Assembly (NCBI GenBank): GCA_014238415.1
Contig: JABABA010000001.1
Coordinates: 305,992 to 369,991, forward strand
Origin: Planctomycetota bacterium
Lineage (GTDB): Bacteria > Planctomycetota > UBA1135 > GCA-002686595
Reading direction: 5' to 3'
Length of the DNA stretch: 64,000 nt
Below are positions 8,521 through 16,928 of this stretch, in pieces. How positions within the stretch are numbered: the first letter of the stretch is position 1; the number at the start of each line of letters is the position of its first letter. The notes beneath the pieces were generated by a model, which had not been told where the DNA came from, did no database searches, and worked only from the letters and a program-made list of their open reading frames with translations. A program made the position numbers and the translations under genes.

Positions 8521-9987
8521 GTGCAACACCTCATCACCATCATCCTCGCACTGCCCTGCCTGCAGGATCGCCCTCTCCCCGCCTACGCCATGCTTCCGGC
8601 CCCCCAGGCTCTGGCAGACAAGGAAGCCCGAGGCCCGGCCCTGTCCCCGGACGGACTGCCCCTTTGGGGGCCGAGCCAGGACCCGCTGCCCCTGCCCAAT
8701 CGCTCAGCCATGCCCATAGAGGACTGGCGTCGCTGGGTGGAGGAACACGCCGCCAACACCCACCGCGGCCTGCGCCTGCGCAGCACCGGGCAGGGTGTCC
8801 TGATTCAGGGACAGCCTGAAGAAGTCGCCTCTCTAAGAGAGTTCGGCCAACAAGTACAGCAATTGATCGAAGCCCTGCAGATCGAGATCAAGGTCACGGT
8901 ACAAGTGGGGCAGGATGACCCTGCGCGACAATTTGGACAGCTCTCATCCGGTGGACACCTGGCTCTGGGAGAAGTTCAGCAACGAGGCTTCGTAGGAAGC
9001 TGGCGCTCGGAGATCGCCGCCGACAGCGCGGTAGCAGAACCAGAACTTTGGACTGCAGAGACCGGCTGGACTCTGTTTCTTCATGCTTCCCGTCAGCCCC
9101 AGGGTGCGGGGCTCCTGCTGGCTGGTTCATTCCGCCTCAACACCCAGACCGGGCACGACTCGTTTGACCCAGAGACACCAGACCTGGGCCTGATCGAACA
9201 GCCACAGATCCAGCAGACCCGCTTGGACTTCGCCCGCCTGCTTGAAACGGGGCAGAGTCTGGAACTGCAAGCAACCCGGGGTGGCAAGGAGATCCGAGTC
9301 GCCATCGAGGCCAGTGCACCTGCGGAATTGCCGCGACCCGCCGCTTGGACTGCAATCGAAACCGCAGGCCTGTGGCCCGAGCTGCCCTGGCTCCAAGAGG
9401 ACAATCAACACAGCCCCTGGCCGCCATCCTCCATCGCCGCGATTCTGGCGAGTTCAGGTCTTGAGGGTTCGCCCTTGTGGGCGGGCAACCTGCTCTTGAT
9501 CCCCCCGGGTTCCGATGAACTGGCCGCCCAGGCCCTGCGTTTGATCGGCACCCTCGGCGCAGAACGATCCAACAGTCTTCTGAGTGCCAGCATGGGAAAG
9601 GATGCGGCCTTGATTCCATGCGTCATGGGCCTGCCGCTTGAAGTCCAAATGACCCGGGTGACCACCGCCATGACTGGCTACCGCGCTGATCTCGCCACGG
9701 ATGCATGGATCGCCGAGCCCCAGGTACAGACGCTTGTCAACGGCACCAGCATCAAAGGCATCCTGGGATTCGACAACAGCACCCTCGCCTGGCACCAACA
9801 GGCCATGACAGAGCGGGGCCGGATCCGAGCTCCTGAATTGGCCTATCTGGGGAGCCTGGAATGGATTGCGGAGAGCACCAGATCAGGAGAACTTCACCTC
9901 AATCACCAAGGGGACAAGGTGCAAGTGGCCGCCTCGGGCCCCCATGGACAACTTCATGCACAAATTCGAGACGATGAAAGTCGCTGA
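8521..9987 (+). CDS. Exported protein of unknown function
   Basis: A 488-residue protein with no family I can name. With the GTG at 8521 it begins MQHLITIILALPCLQDRPLPAYA, which looks like a signal peptide; a longer form from the GTG at 8485 would bury this. There is a Pro-rich stretch at about 40-65 and then an alternating hydrophobic beta-type sequence with the element QVQQLIEALQIEIKVTVQVG, reminiscent of the N-terminal ring domains of secretins. The secretin pore domain itself is not recognisable. It is divergent from the FHA gene and 74 bases upstream of rpoN on the same strand. Confidence 0.7.
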   Translation: MQHLITIILALPCLQDRPLPAYAMLPAPQALADKEARGPALSPDGLPLWGPSQDPLPLPNRSAMPIEDWRRWVEEHAANTHRGLRLRSTGQGVLIQGQPEEVASLREFGQQVQQLIEALQIEIKVTVQVGQDDPARQFGQLSSGGHLALGEVQQRGFVGSWRSEIAADSAVAEPELWTAETGWTLFLHASRQPQGAGLLLAGSFRLNTQTGHDSFDPETPDLGLIEQPQIQQTRLDFARLLETGQSLELQATRGGKEIRVAIEASAPAELPRPAAWTAIETAGLWPELPWLQEDNQHSPWPPSSIAAILASSGLEGSPLWAGNLLLIPPGSDELAAQALRLIGTLGAERSNSLLSASMGKDAALIPCVMGLPLEVQMTRVTTAMTGYRADLATDAWIAEPQVQTLVNGTSIKGILGFDNSTLAWHQQAMTERGRIRAPELAYLGSLEWIAESTRSGELHLNHQGDKVQVAASGPHGQLHAQIRDDESR

Positions 9988-10000
9988 TGAATAGAGCGCG

Positions 10001-10023
10001 CCCCTGCACTATATGCAGAGGGG
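10001..10023 (+). other. Hairpin in the rpoN leader
   Basis: CCCCTGCA (10001-10008) pairs with TGCA and GGGG (10014-10017 and 10020-10023), leaving a two-base bulge and a five-base loop. It follows the stop of the exported-protein gene by 13 bases and lies 38 bases before rpoN. No T-run follows, so a simple intrinsic terminator is unlikely. It could be an attenuator, an operator or chance. Confidence 0.3.
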
Positions 10024-10061
10024 TAAACTAGAACCAGAGGCCATAAACAGCCAATCCAGAC

Positions 10062-11627
10062 TTGAGACTCGGACTCCATCAAAGCGCACGCCTTCAGCAA
10101 CGTCTTCTGCAATCACCGCAGATGATCCAGGCCATGCAGATCCTGCAGTTGCCCCTGCTGGATCTGGAGGCGCGCATTGAACAGGAACTCACGGAAAACC
10201 CCTTCCTGGAGCGGGAAGAAAACAAGGACCGCGAGGCTGGATCTGCCGAGAGCAACGGTGCCCAGACAGAAGCGCCCCAGACCGGGGCCGAGAAAGAACT
10301 CGAACAGCTGCGCGAGAACTTTGAGCGCATGGAGCGTGAATACGGAGATGGCCGGTCCGAACCACGCAGGGTGGCCGACGATGGAGAACGCCGCTTCGAC
10401 GCGATCCAGAATGTAGTCGGAGAGCCCGCCTCCTTGCACGAGGTCTTGATCGAACAAGTTGGCCTGCTGGAAACCAGCGACCGACGACGCCAGATCCTGG
10501 AGTACATCGTCTGGTCGCTTGACCATCACGGCTATCTGTCAGGAACCCGCGCAGAGTTGATCAACGAGATCAACGCGCAACTCAGTCGGCCATTGGACAC
10601 CAGTGAGGGGCAGGCTGCCAATCAGAACGGCCAAGTGGAACAGGAAAACGACCAACCCCAAGAGAGCAAGGGCGAACAGAACGACAGCCAGGCGGCGCTC
10701 ATTGACCCCTCCGAGGACGAGTTCCTGATCAGCCTGGCACAGCTGCGCAGTGCCACTCATCCGGCCCTGGCTGCGGAAGACTTGCGAGAGTGCCTGCTGC
10801 TTCAGCTCGATGCCCACGGCGAACGGGAGGGACTGCTGCGCCTGATCATCGACAAACACCTGCCTGATGTAGAGGCCAACCGCCTGCCGCGCATCGCCAA
10901 AGCCACCGGAGCCTCCATCGAGGAGGTCAAGCTGGTCCTTGAAGACTTGCGCCACATGGACCCCGCACCTGGCGCGGTCTACGGAGGAACCACAGCCGAT
11001 GTGATCGTGCCAGAGGTGGTCGTGCTCGAAGAAAACGGCGAGTGGGTCGTGCGTCTGGATCGGGAGCGCCAACCTCGACTGACCCTCTCACGGGCCTACG
11101 AGCAGACCCTCAAGGACCTGCCCAAGGGTGACCCAGCCCGTGAGTGGATTCGCAAGCGCCGGGAGAACGCCCAATGGTTCCTGGAGGCCCTGCGCCAGCG
11201 CAAGTCCACCCTGCGGCTGATTGCTGAGACGGTCTTCGAGCATCAGAGCGCCTTTCTGGAAAAGGGAGTGGAAAGCCTGGTGCCCTTACGAATGCAGGAT
11301 GTGGCGGACATCATCAAAGTGCACATATCCACGGTATCGCGCGGAGTGTCGGGCAAATTTGCCGAAACCCCCCACGGGATCTTCCCGATCAAGTTCTTCT
11401 TTGCAGGGGGCGCAACCAGGGACACGGGCGAGGAAACCAGCCAGAAGGCGATTCAGGAACGCTTGCGGGCATTGATCCAGGACGAAGACCCCCGGAAACC
11501 CTACTCAGATGAGCAGCTGGCGGGCCTGCTCTCTGAAAAGGAAGGACTGACGCTGGCGCGCCGAACGGTCACCAAGTACCGCAAGGCCCTAGACATCCCG
11601 TCTTCGACTCAACGACGCCAGTATTGA
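10062..11627 (+). CDS. rpoN: RNA polymerase sigma-54 factor
   Basis: Sigma-54 directs RNA polymerase to -24/-12 promoters that need an AAA+ activator. The 521-residue protein has region I at 1-50 (LQQRLLQSPQMIQAMQILQL), an acidic linker to about residue 105, the core-binding domain, and the DNA-binding domain with the RpoN box ARRTVTKYR near residue 500. A second Gln/Asp-rich linker at about 185-220 is longer than usual. The start appears to be TTG (10062), giving MRLGLHQSAR; there is no better ATG before region I. An NtrC-type activator is encoded 4 kb away on the other strand. Confidence 0.96.
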   Translation: MRLGLHQSARLQQRLLQSPQMIQAMQILQLPLLDLEARIEQELTENPFLEREENKDREAGSAESNGAQTEAPQTGAEKELEQLRENFERMEREYGDGRSEPRRVADDGERRFDAIQNVVGEPASLHEVLIEQVGLLETSDRRRQILEYIVWSLDHHGYLSGTRAELINEINAQLSRPLDTSEGQAANQNGQVEQENDQPQESKGEQNDSQAALIDPSEDEFLISLAQLRSATHPALAAEDLRECLLLQLDAHGEREGLLRLIIDKHLPDVEANRLPRIAKATGASIEEVKLVLEDLRHMDPAPGAVYGGTTADVIVPEVVVLEENGEWVVRLDRERQPRLTLSRAYEQTLKDLPKGDPAREWIRKRRENAQWFLEALRQRKSTLRLIAETVFEHQSAFLEKGVESLVPLRMQDVADIIKVHISTVSRGVSGKFAETPHGIFPIKFFFAGGATRDTGEETSQKAIQERLRALIQDEDPRKPYSDEQLAGLLSEKEGLTLARRTVTKYRKALDIPSSTQRRQY

Positions 11628-11738
11628 GGGCGCTATTGCAGAATCCGGAACATTGCCCCCGGCCAAGTCCTTTCCCAGGTGCTGCTTCGATACCATGGGC
11701 CCTCAACAAGCCCAGACTCTCTTCCCAACGCTTCAACA

Positions 11739-12308
11739 ATGCAAGTCAAGGCAACCGAACTCCGCAAGGGCATGGTCCTGATCAAGGACAATGACCTACA
11801 GGTGATTACAGACTACAGCCATGCCACTCCCGGCAACTGGCGGGCAATCATCCAGGTCAAGACGCGCAGCCTGACCACGGGAGGCAATAAGAGCTTTCGC
11901 CCGGCAGCAGGGGACCAGTTCGAAACCGCTTTCCTGGAGAAGAAACCCTCACAGTACCTCTACCAAGAAGCCAATGGAGACTATGTCTTCATGGACCAGG
12001 AGACCTTTGAGCAGTCCACGATCTCCAAGGACCTGATCGGGGAGAAAATGTGGATGGTCAAGGAAAGCGAAGTGATCGACGTGACCTTTCACGAGGAGAA
12101 TCCGATCTCAATTGACTTGCCCACCACAGTCACCCTGGAAGTCACCTGGGCTGAAATGGCGGTCAAGGGCAACACCGCCACCAACGTCAAGAAAGAAGCC
12201 AAGGTGGAGACCGGCAAAATGGTCAAGGTTCCCCTACACATCAAGGAAGGAGAGCGCATCGTGATCAGCACAGAAACGGGCGAGTTTCAAAAGCGAGCCC
12301 AGGATTGA
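11739..12308 (+). CDS. efp: Elongation factor P lacking the modified lysine
   Basis: EF-P binds the ribosome E site and relieves stalling at polyproline. The 189-residue protein has the three-domain length of the family (about 188) and typical blocks LRKGMVL, YVFMDQETFEQ and VKVPLHIKEGERI. The tip loop reads TPGNWRA at residues 30-36. In E. coli this loop is PGKG with lysine 34 carrying beta-lysyl-lysine; here the aligned residue is N33, so modification by EpmA or deoxyhypusine-type enzymes is excluded at that site. The ATG at 11739 is preferred over an in-frame start 20 codons upstream because it gives the family N-terminus. Confidence 0.93.
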   Translation: MQVKATELRKGMVLIKDNDLQVITDYSHATPGNWRAIIQVKTRSLTTGGNKSFRPAAGDQFETAFLEKKPSQYLYQEANGDYVFMDQETFEQSTISKDLIGEKMWMVKESEVIDVTFHEENPISIDLPTTVTLEVTWAEMAVKGNTATNVKKEAKVETGKMVKVPLHIKEGERIVISTETGEFQKRAQD

Positions 12309-12332
12309 CCCCTTCCCGCCATTCACGAGCAA

Positions 12333-12357
12333 CTGGACCCTGAGCCCAAAGGGTCAG
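12333..12357. terminator. Hairpin between convergent efp and GT39-like genes
   Basis: CTGGACCCT (12333-12341) pairs with AGGGTCAG (12350-12357), with one bulged G and an eight-base loop. It follows efp by 24 bases and includes the stop codon of the minus-strand gene. No T-run is present on either strand, so a bidirectional terminator role is tentative. Similar hairpins sit at two other convergent junctions in the window. Confidence 0.45.
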
Positions 12358-13787
12358 AAGGGTACCCGTGCGGGGCCTCCCCTTTCTTCGAGCGGAAACA
12401 AACGATAGACCTCCAGGGTCATGTCGCGACCCAGGGGCAGATTCTCAAACACCCGCACACACTCCGCCTGCTCTGCCAGGATGCGCTCCAAGACTGATCG
12501 CCACCGGCTAGGCCACTTGAGCAAGAAGTCCCGACGAAGAATCAACCAGGAGGGTCTATCCGAGCGGGCCGCATCAACCAGTCTGGTGGGCTGTGTGCGA
12601 TCGGCCCAGGCGTGGGCCACTGGGTAACGAGCATCGGTCCAGCCAGGCTGGGTGTACAAATCCCCGAGGCCCGCCTGCATGGAGAGCACCAGGTCCTCGG
12701 GACCACGCTGGGCTTGCACATAGGCAAAGGCCTCGCGCCAACGGGGGCGACTGCTGTGCCAAGGCCCCAACTCAAAGCCTGAGAGCAGCACCAGAGGCAG
12801 GACCAGGATCCCCCCATAGACCCAACCACCGCGCTCGCCCAGGGGCCAGACCGCGAGCAACAGAACCCAAGGCAGAAGGCAAAATGCATACTGGGCGGTG
12901 CTCTGTCCAAACCAGCCAACCCCTGCAACGGCAAGAGCACCCAGCAAGGCCGCCAGGGCAAGAAGACAGACCAGCCCTTGCCCCTCCTTTCGCGCGCGCC
13001 AGGTTCCCCACAATGCGCAGAGTCCCAGCGTCGGAGTCAGGGCAAAACCCGCCGCCAGCACAAAGTGTTTCAAGCCCGAGAGACCTTTGATTTCTGCCTT
13101 CTGCGCCACGTAGACCATCAGGTCTCCAGCAAACAACAGCCCCCCCATCAACAGAACGACTGGCGCTGCCCAAAAACACATGCGGCGCACTCGAGGCGCA
13201 GGATCCACTCCAAACGCCGGGCCCAACAAAATGGCCACAGCCAACGCAAGGGGTGCGACGAACATGGAGAGCTGCAGACTCCCCGCAAAGCCCATGATGA
13301 TCAGACCCAAAGCGGCCCACAGCGGTACGTCGCGCACCAGGGCCCGCAACATCAACGCGTTGCCCACAAGGATGACCAACAAGCCTGGTGCATAGGGCCG
13401 TGCATTTGTGGCCCAATAAAGAGCCCAGGGACTCAGTGCCAACAGCAAACTGGCCCATGAGCTACGCCGTTCCCCAGCCAAGGGCAAGAGGCTGAAGTAA
13501 TACAGGGGTATGCTGAGCAGAGCGCAGGCAGCGGAGAGCAAACGCAGGCCGCGTTCATCGATCAGGCCGCCCCAGGAGTCCGCGCAGACCCTGATCAGCC
13601 CGTAGAACAAGGGGTTGTGATTCACCCCCCGGGGGTGCCAGGCATCGCTCACCGTCAGGGCTTCATCAAACCACAGGGAGGCATTGCCGCCCCGCCAGAG
13701 CCCCCAGGCCAGGGCACAAAGGGCCACCAGCAGCAGCCCTCCGGCGGGCCTCCAGGCCCAAGCCTGATTCTTGTTGAGCGGTTCCAT
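12354..13787 (-). CDS. GT39-like integral membrane glycosyltransferase
   Basis: A 477-residue polytopic membrane protein with about ten hydrophobic segments. After the first one it has SLWFDEALTV, with D41 and E42 in the acidic pair of the first external loop that GT39 and related lipid-sugar-dependent mannosyltransferases use for catalysis. Such enzymes move a sugar from a polyprenyl-phosphate donor to protein or lipid acceptors outside the inner membrane. The tail (about 370-477) is a soluble periplasmic domain. The ATG at 13787 starts MEPLNKNQAW; an upstream extension of 18 codons is possible. Donor and acceptor are not known. The dolichol-phosphate-mannose-synthase-like GT2 genes at 16-18 kb could supply the donor, which is an inference. 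Confidence 0.75.
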   Translation of the reverse strand: MEPLNKNQAWAWRPAGGLLLVALCALAWGLWRGGNASLWFDEALTVSDAWHPRGVNHNPLFYGLIRVCADSWGGLIDERGLRLLSAACALLSIPLYYFSLLPLAGERRSSWASLLLALSPWALYWATNARPYAPGLLVILVGNALMLRALVRDVPLWAALGLIIMGFAGSLQLSMFVAPLALAVAILLGPAFGVDPAPRVRRMCFWAAPVVLLMGGLLFAGDLMVYVAQKAEIKGLSGLKHFVLAAGFALTPTLGLCALWGTWRARKEGQGLVCLLALAALLGALAVAGVGWFGQSTAQYAFCLLPWVLLLAVWPLGERGGWVYGGILVLPLVLLSGFELGPWHSSRPRWREAFAYVQAQRGPEDLVLSMQAGLGDLYTQPGWTDARYPVAHAWADRTQPTRLVDAARSDRPSWLILRRDFLLKWPSRWRSVLERILAEQAECVRVFENLPLGRDMTLEVYRLFPLEERGGPARVPF

Positions 13788-13817
13788 GAAAAGTCCTATG
13801 GACAGCATGCCGGTCGC

Positions 13818-13838
13818 GGCCGATGAATACCATCGGTC
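13818..13838. promoter_or_regulatory. Inverted repeat between divergent genes
   Basis: CCGATG (13820-13825) and CATCGG (13831-13836) are a perfect six-base inverted repeat with a five-base spacer, extended by one G-T and one G-C pair. It lies between the divergent starts at 13787 and 13890. An operator for a dimeric regulator is possible; nothing identifies the regulator. Confidence 0.3.
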
Positions 13839-13889
13839 CATTCAACCCCGGGCTTGCGACCTGCCCCGCCCAACCAGCAGAATCCAACC

Positions 13890-14267
13890 ATGTTCCGACT
13901 CCTGCCCCTGTTGATCCTCCTGAGTGCCTGCGCCACCACACAGCGTCCTTTGCACCTGGCCAGTTTTCCCTCAGGTGCCCACATCTACATCGACGGACGC
14001 GACACCGGTTTTGTGACTCCGATTACGCTTGACCTGCAGGACAAGGCCCAATCCCAGTTGGAGCTGGTTCTGCCCGGTTACAAGCCGGCCCGACGCACTT
14101 TGAACCTGCACGAAGGACGCGAAGTGGTGCCCTATACGGACGCCACGGTTTTCTATCTGACCTGGCGCCTCCCTTTCTTCCTGGCCACCGATGCCTTCTG
14201 GGCCCCGGTTCAGAAATACACCGCAGAACAGCCAGGACGGGTCTACGTGCGGCTCGACAGGTCTTGA
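13890..14267 (+). CDS. PEGA-domain lipoprotein
   Basis: A 125-residue predicted lipoprotein. It begins MFRLLPLLILLSACATT, with lipobox LSAC (C14). A PEGA-type beta sandwich follows: ASFPSGAHIYIDGRDTGFVT at about 22-41 and VLPGYKPARR near 58. PEGA domains are common surface or periplasmic modules of unclear function. The C-terminal part (85-110) has a hydrophobic stretch YLTWRLPFFLATDAFWAP that may lie on a membrane. The ORF extends 12 codons upstream, but only the ATG at 13890 gives a lipoprotein signal. The stop overlaps the gmhB TTG start (TTGA), so the two are probably cotranslated. Confidence 0.85.
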   Translation: MFRLLPLLILLSACATTQRPLHLASFPSGAHIYIDGRDTGFVTPITLDLQDKAQSQLELVLPGYKPARRTLNLHEGREVVPYTDATVFYLTWRLPFFLATDAFWAPVQKYTAEQPGRVYVRLDRS

Positions 14268-14842
14268 GTGCAACCTTGACCCCGGCCGTCTTTCTGGATC
14301 GTGACGGCACGCTGATCGAAGAGGTCGACTATCTGAGCGACCCCGATCGGGTGGAATTGATTCCCAGAGCTGGCGAAGCCTTGAAGGCCCTGGGCTCGGC
14401 AGGCTTTCGCCTAGTGCTTGTAACCAACCAAAGCGGTGTGGCTCGCGGCCTATTCACCGTGGAGACGCTTGACAGCATTCATGAACGGCTGACTGAGCTA
14501 CTACACGAAACCGGCGCCAGCCTCGACGGTATCTACACCTGCAACCATCACCCGGATTTTGGACCACCCTGCGCCTGTCGTAAACCAGAACCAGGGCTGT
14601 TGTTGCAGGCCGCTGAAGACCTGCAACTGGATCTCAAACGCAGCTGGATGATCGGAGACGCAGCCCGGGACCTGGAAGCGGGGCGCAGAGCTGGAACCGA
14701 GTCCCTATTGGTTCGCACGGGCAAGGGGCACACCCTGGAGCAAAGCTGGCGTAGCATGGGTCAGAGCACCGAGCGTGTCATCGACAGCCTCGCCGCAGCA
14801 CCCAGCGCAATCGAGAGTTTTCTAAAACACCGGCGCTCTTGA
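14264..14842 (+). CDS. gmhB: D-glycero-D-manno-heptose-1,7-bisphosphate 7-phosphatase
   Basis: A 192-residue HAD-family phosphatase that removes the 7-phosphate from heptose bisphosphate in ADP- or GDP-heptose synthesis. The catalytic motif FLDRDGTL has D12 and D14; VTNQSGVARG follows (motif II), then the zinc loop CNHHPDFGPPCACRKPEPG and motif III/IV IGDAARDLEAG. The zinc Cys/His set separates GmhB from other HAD proteins, although histidinol-phosphatase (HisB-N) is close. The start is taken as TTG, which overlaps the previous stop; no ATG lies before the active site. No gmhA, hldE or hldD is in the window. Confidence 0.85.
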   Translation: MSATLTPAVFLDRDGTLIEEVDYLSDPDRVELIPRAGEALKALGSAGFRLVLVTNQSGVARGLFTVETLDSIHERLTELLHETGASLDGIYTCNHHPDFGPPCACRKPEPGLLLQAAEDLQLDLKRSWMIGDAARDLEAGRRAGTESLLVRTGKGHTLEQSWRSMGQSTERVIDSLAAAPSAIESFLKHRRS

Positions 14843-14852
14843 CCTCTGGTGA

Positions 14853-14876
14853 GAGCCCTTGGTAGCAGCAGGGCTC
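14853..14876. terminator. Hairpin between convergent gmhB and femAB-like genes
   Basis: GAGCCCT (14853-14859) pairs perfectly with AGGGCTC (14870-14876) across a ten-base loop. It begins 10 bases after the gmhB stop and overlaps the stop codon of the minus-strand gene. It lacks a T-run, so termination is inferred from the stem and the convergent position only. Confidence 0.5.
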
Positions 14877-15951
14877 AGGGCAAGAAACGTGAAGCCATGC
14901 TGCCCATATGCACCGCGAGTCCCGCGGGCAACTGGGACCAAAGCCTACGCAAGGGAACTGTTTTGGGATTGGATGGATTCAACGACGGCAGGGCCCGGTC
15001 CTTCACCAGAAAATAGGCGTAGGGCAGGTCGTGGGGCTCAAAACCCTGTCGACGCTTGAAATCCGCTGCGCCACTGTCCTTGCGACTGCGCCCGAAATCA
15101 AAAACCGAGATTCCTTGCTCCACAGCCCACTCCTGTAATGCGCAGTACATGAAAGAAGATGCCTTATATTCCCGATCGGCTCCTGGAAGAGCACCGGAGT
15201 AGTAGGCATGAAGTTCGCCAGCATAAATGAAGCTCATGACCGCAGAGAGAATCAACGGACCCCGCCGCACTACATGGATCTTCACAGCGGGGCCCAAGTC
15301 CTCCAACAGTCGTGCAAACCAGCCAGCGGGAAGGGCAGGCGAGCCAAGAGCCTGCTTATTGGCCTGAAACAGGCGCACGAGGTCAGGCAGATACCAGGGG
15401 CCCTGATCAAGAACCAGGCCCAGCTTGTCACGCGCCCGACGAACATCCGCGCGGGCCTTCTTGGGGATCGTACCGAGCACCTCATCCGCTTGCTGAGGGA
15501 GGCGATGGCGAAAACCGCAGTAGAGGTCGCTGACCTGAATTGAACTCGCGACCGATTGCGATCCTTGGATGCCATCCTCAGAAGCCTGACGGCAGCGCAA
15601 CTCCAGGCGCCTCAAACCCCGCTCTTCCGCCTGTGCCCGGGCCCAATCCTGCAGGGCGCGAGCGGCCCCTGTCTGAATCTCCAGCCCCCCACCGTATACC
15701 CCGTAGGGAACGGAAATCAGAGACTTGCCTCCTTTGAAGCCACGGCAAAGCGAGAGCGGCAACAAGCCCACCAACGCCTCACCGTCAAACGCTATCAAGT
15801 CCTGTTGGGGATGCCCGAACTGACGCGAAACAGCCCGCCCCCAATGGGGCCGGTGAAAAACCGTGCCCACTGGATGGGCCAGCACGAAGGCATCAATGGT
15901 CTCAAAGTCCGCTGGCACGGCTGTGCGAATCTCGAAGCGGCTTCGAATCAT
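14875..15951 (-). CDS. FemAB-related protein of exosortase-A-type loci
   Basis: A 358-residue GNAT-fold protein of the FemAB family, which adds amino acids to glycan-linked acceptors. The C-terminal block FDFGRSRKDSGAADFKRRQGF and the closing YAYFLV resemble the FemAB-related family found beside exosortase A systems (TIGR03019 by recollection). The N-terminal half has AHPVGTVFHRPHW and SVPYGVYGG. The start ATG at 15951 overlaps the upstream GT2 stop as ATGA; the alternative three codons upstream is less likely. It is the last gene of a three-gene minus-strand set with two GT2 genes. The biochemical role of this subfamily is not established. Confidence 0.8.
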   Translation of the reverse strand: MIRSRFEIRTAVPADFETIDAFVLAHPVGTVFHRPHWGRAVSRQFGHPQQDLIAFDGEALVGLLPLSLCRGFKGGKSLISVPYGVYGGGLEIQTGAARALQDWARAQAEERGLRRLELRCRQASEDGIQGSQSVASSIQVSDLYCGFRHRLPQQADEVLGTIPKKARADVRRARDKLGLVLDQGPWYLPDLVRLFQANKQALGSPALPAGWFARLLEDLGPAVKIHVVRRGPLILSAVMSFIYAGELHAYYSGALPGADREYKASSFMYCALQEWAVEQGISVFDFGRSRKDSGAADFKRRQGFEPHDLPYAYFLVKDRALPSLNPSNPKTVPLRRLWSQLPAGLAVHMGSMASRFLP

Positions 15952-16928
15952 CCGTCCCACACGCCCTCAATACGGTACTCACGAATGTTGCGCGCCTGGG
16001 TGAAGATCACGATCTCCCCAACCAGGCCAAAGCCAATGATCTGGACACCCAGCACAAAGAGCAGCACACCAAGCAAAAAGGTTGCACTGCCAAACAAAGG
16101 CCGACTGGGGTCCAGCCAACTAGCAATCCCGACTCCCCCGGCAATCAGGCCTCCTGCTCCCATGCACAAACCACCAAGGGCACCAAAAAAGCGCAGAGGC
16201 TTGTGGGTGAAGCGGGTCAGAAAGACAACACCAAGGACATCCAGGATCCGCCGGGCGTAGGTCATGGGGCCAAAGATCCCACTTACACCGCGCTCTTCAA
16301 GGTGACGCACATCGACTTCCACCACACGGAAGCCCTGGCGGAAGGCAATTACCGGCAGATAGCGATAGAGGGTGCCATAGATGGTCAACTGTTCAAGAAC
16401 TGTGCGCTTGAATGCACGAAGTGAGCAATTCAGGTCGTGAAAACGAGCCCCTGTGAGAACCCGCAACAGACCATTGAAAGCCGCAGACTGCACCCTGTTG
16501 AGTATGGAGTCCACGCGCCCGGTACGCTTGGCCGTAACCACATCGGCTCCATCCTGCAGCTTCGTAATCATCTCAGCTACCCCATGGGGATCGGATTGCA
16601 CGTATTCCGGGGCTGTCAGAATGATCGCTCCGCGGGCGTGTTCAAAGGCACTTGCCAGGCAGACAGCCTCACCAAAGGCCCGGTGAAAGCCAATCGTACG
16701 CACCTGTTGATCACTCTCCGCCTGCATAGCCAGGGCATCATTCCACTCGGAACCCTTGCGCCCATCAAATACCAGGATCGCCTCCCACTTGAGATCCAAG
16801 CGTTCCAGCTGGGCCCCGAGGGACTCCACTACCTTGCGCACTTCCGCATCGGAGCTGCTGACAGGAACGACGACGGTCACGTCGGGCACTGAGGACTCAG
16901 GAGCAGGTTGCTGAATTTCGCTCTTCAT
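15948..16928 (-). CDS. GT2-like protein with a lost DXD motif
   Basis: A 326-residue membrane glycosyltransferase-like protein related to the next gene. The GT-A domain covers about residues 15-240 and is followed by two membrane segments (near 245-265 and 280-310) as in dolichyl-phosphate mannose synthase/GtrB proteins. Where the active GT2 family has DADLQ-x-D-P, this one reads TAPEYVQSDP, so the metal/UDP-binding aspartates are missing. The rest (RVQSAAFNGLLRVLTGARFHDLNCSLRAFKR) is well kept. It may be an inactive partner of the intact paralog encoded just upstream (ATGA overlap), or have a changed mechanism. Confidence 0.8.
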   Translation of the reverse strand: MKSEIQQPAPESSVPDVTVVVPVSSSDAEVRKVVESLGAQLERLDLKWEAILVFDGRKGSEWNDALAMQAESDQQVRTIGFHRAFGEAVCLASAFEHARGAIILTAPEYVQSDPHGVAEMITKLQDGADVVTAKRTGRVDSILNRVQSAAFNGLLRVLTGARFHDLNCSLRAFKRTVLEQLTIYGTLYRYLPVIAFRQGFRVVEVDVRHLEERGVSGIFGPMTYARRILDVLGVVFLTRFTHKPLRFFGALGGLCMGAGGLIAGGVGIASWLDPSRPLFGSATFLLGVLLFVLGVQIIGFGLVGEIVIFTQARNIREYRIEGVWDG

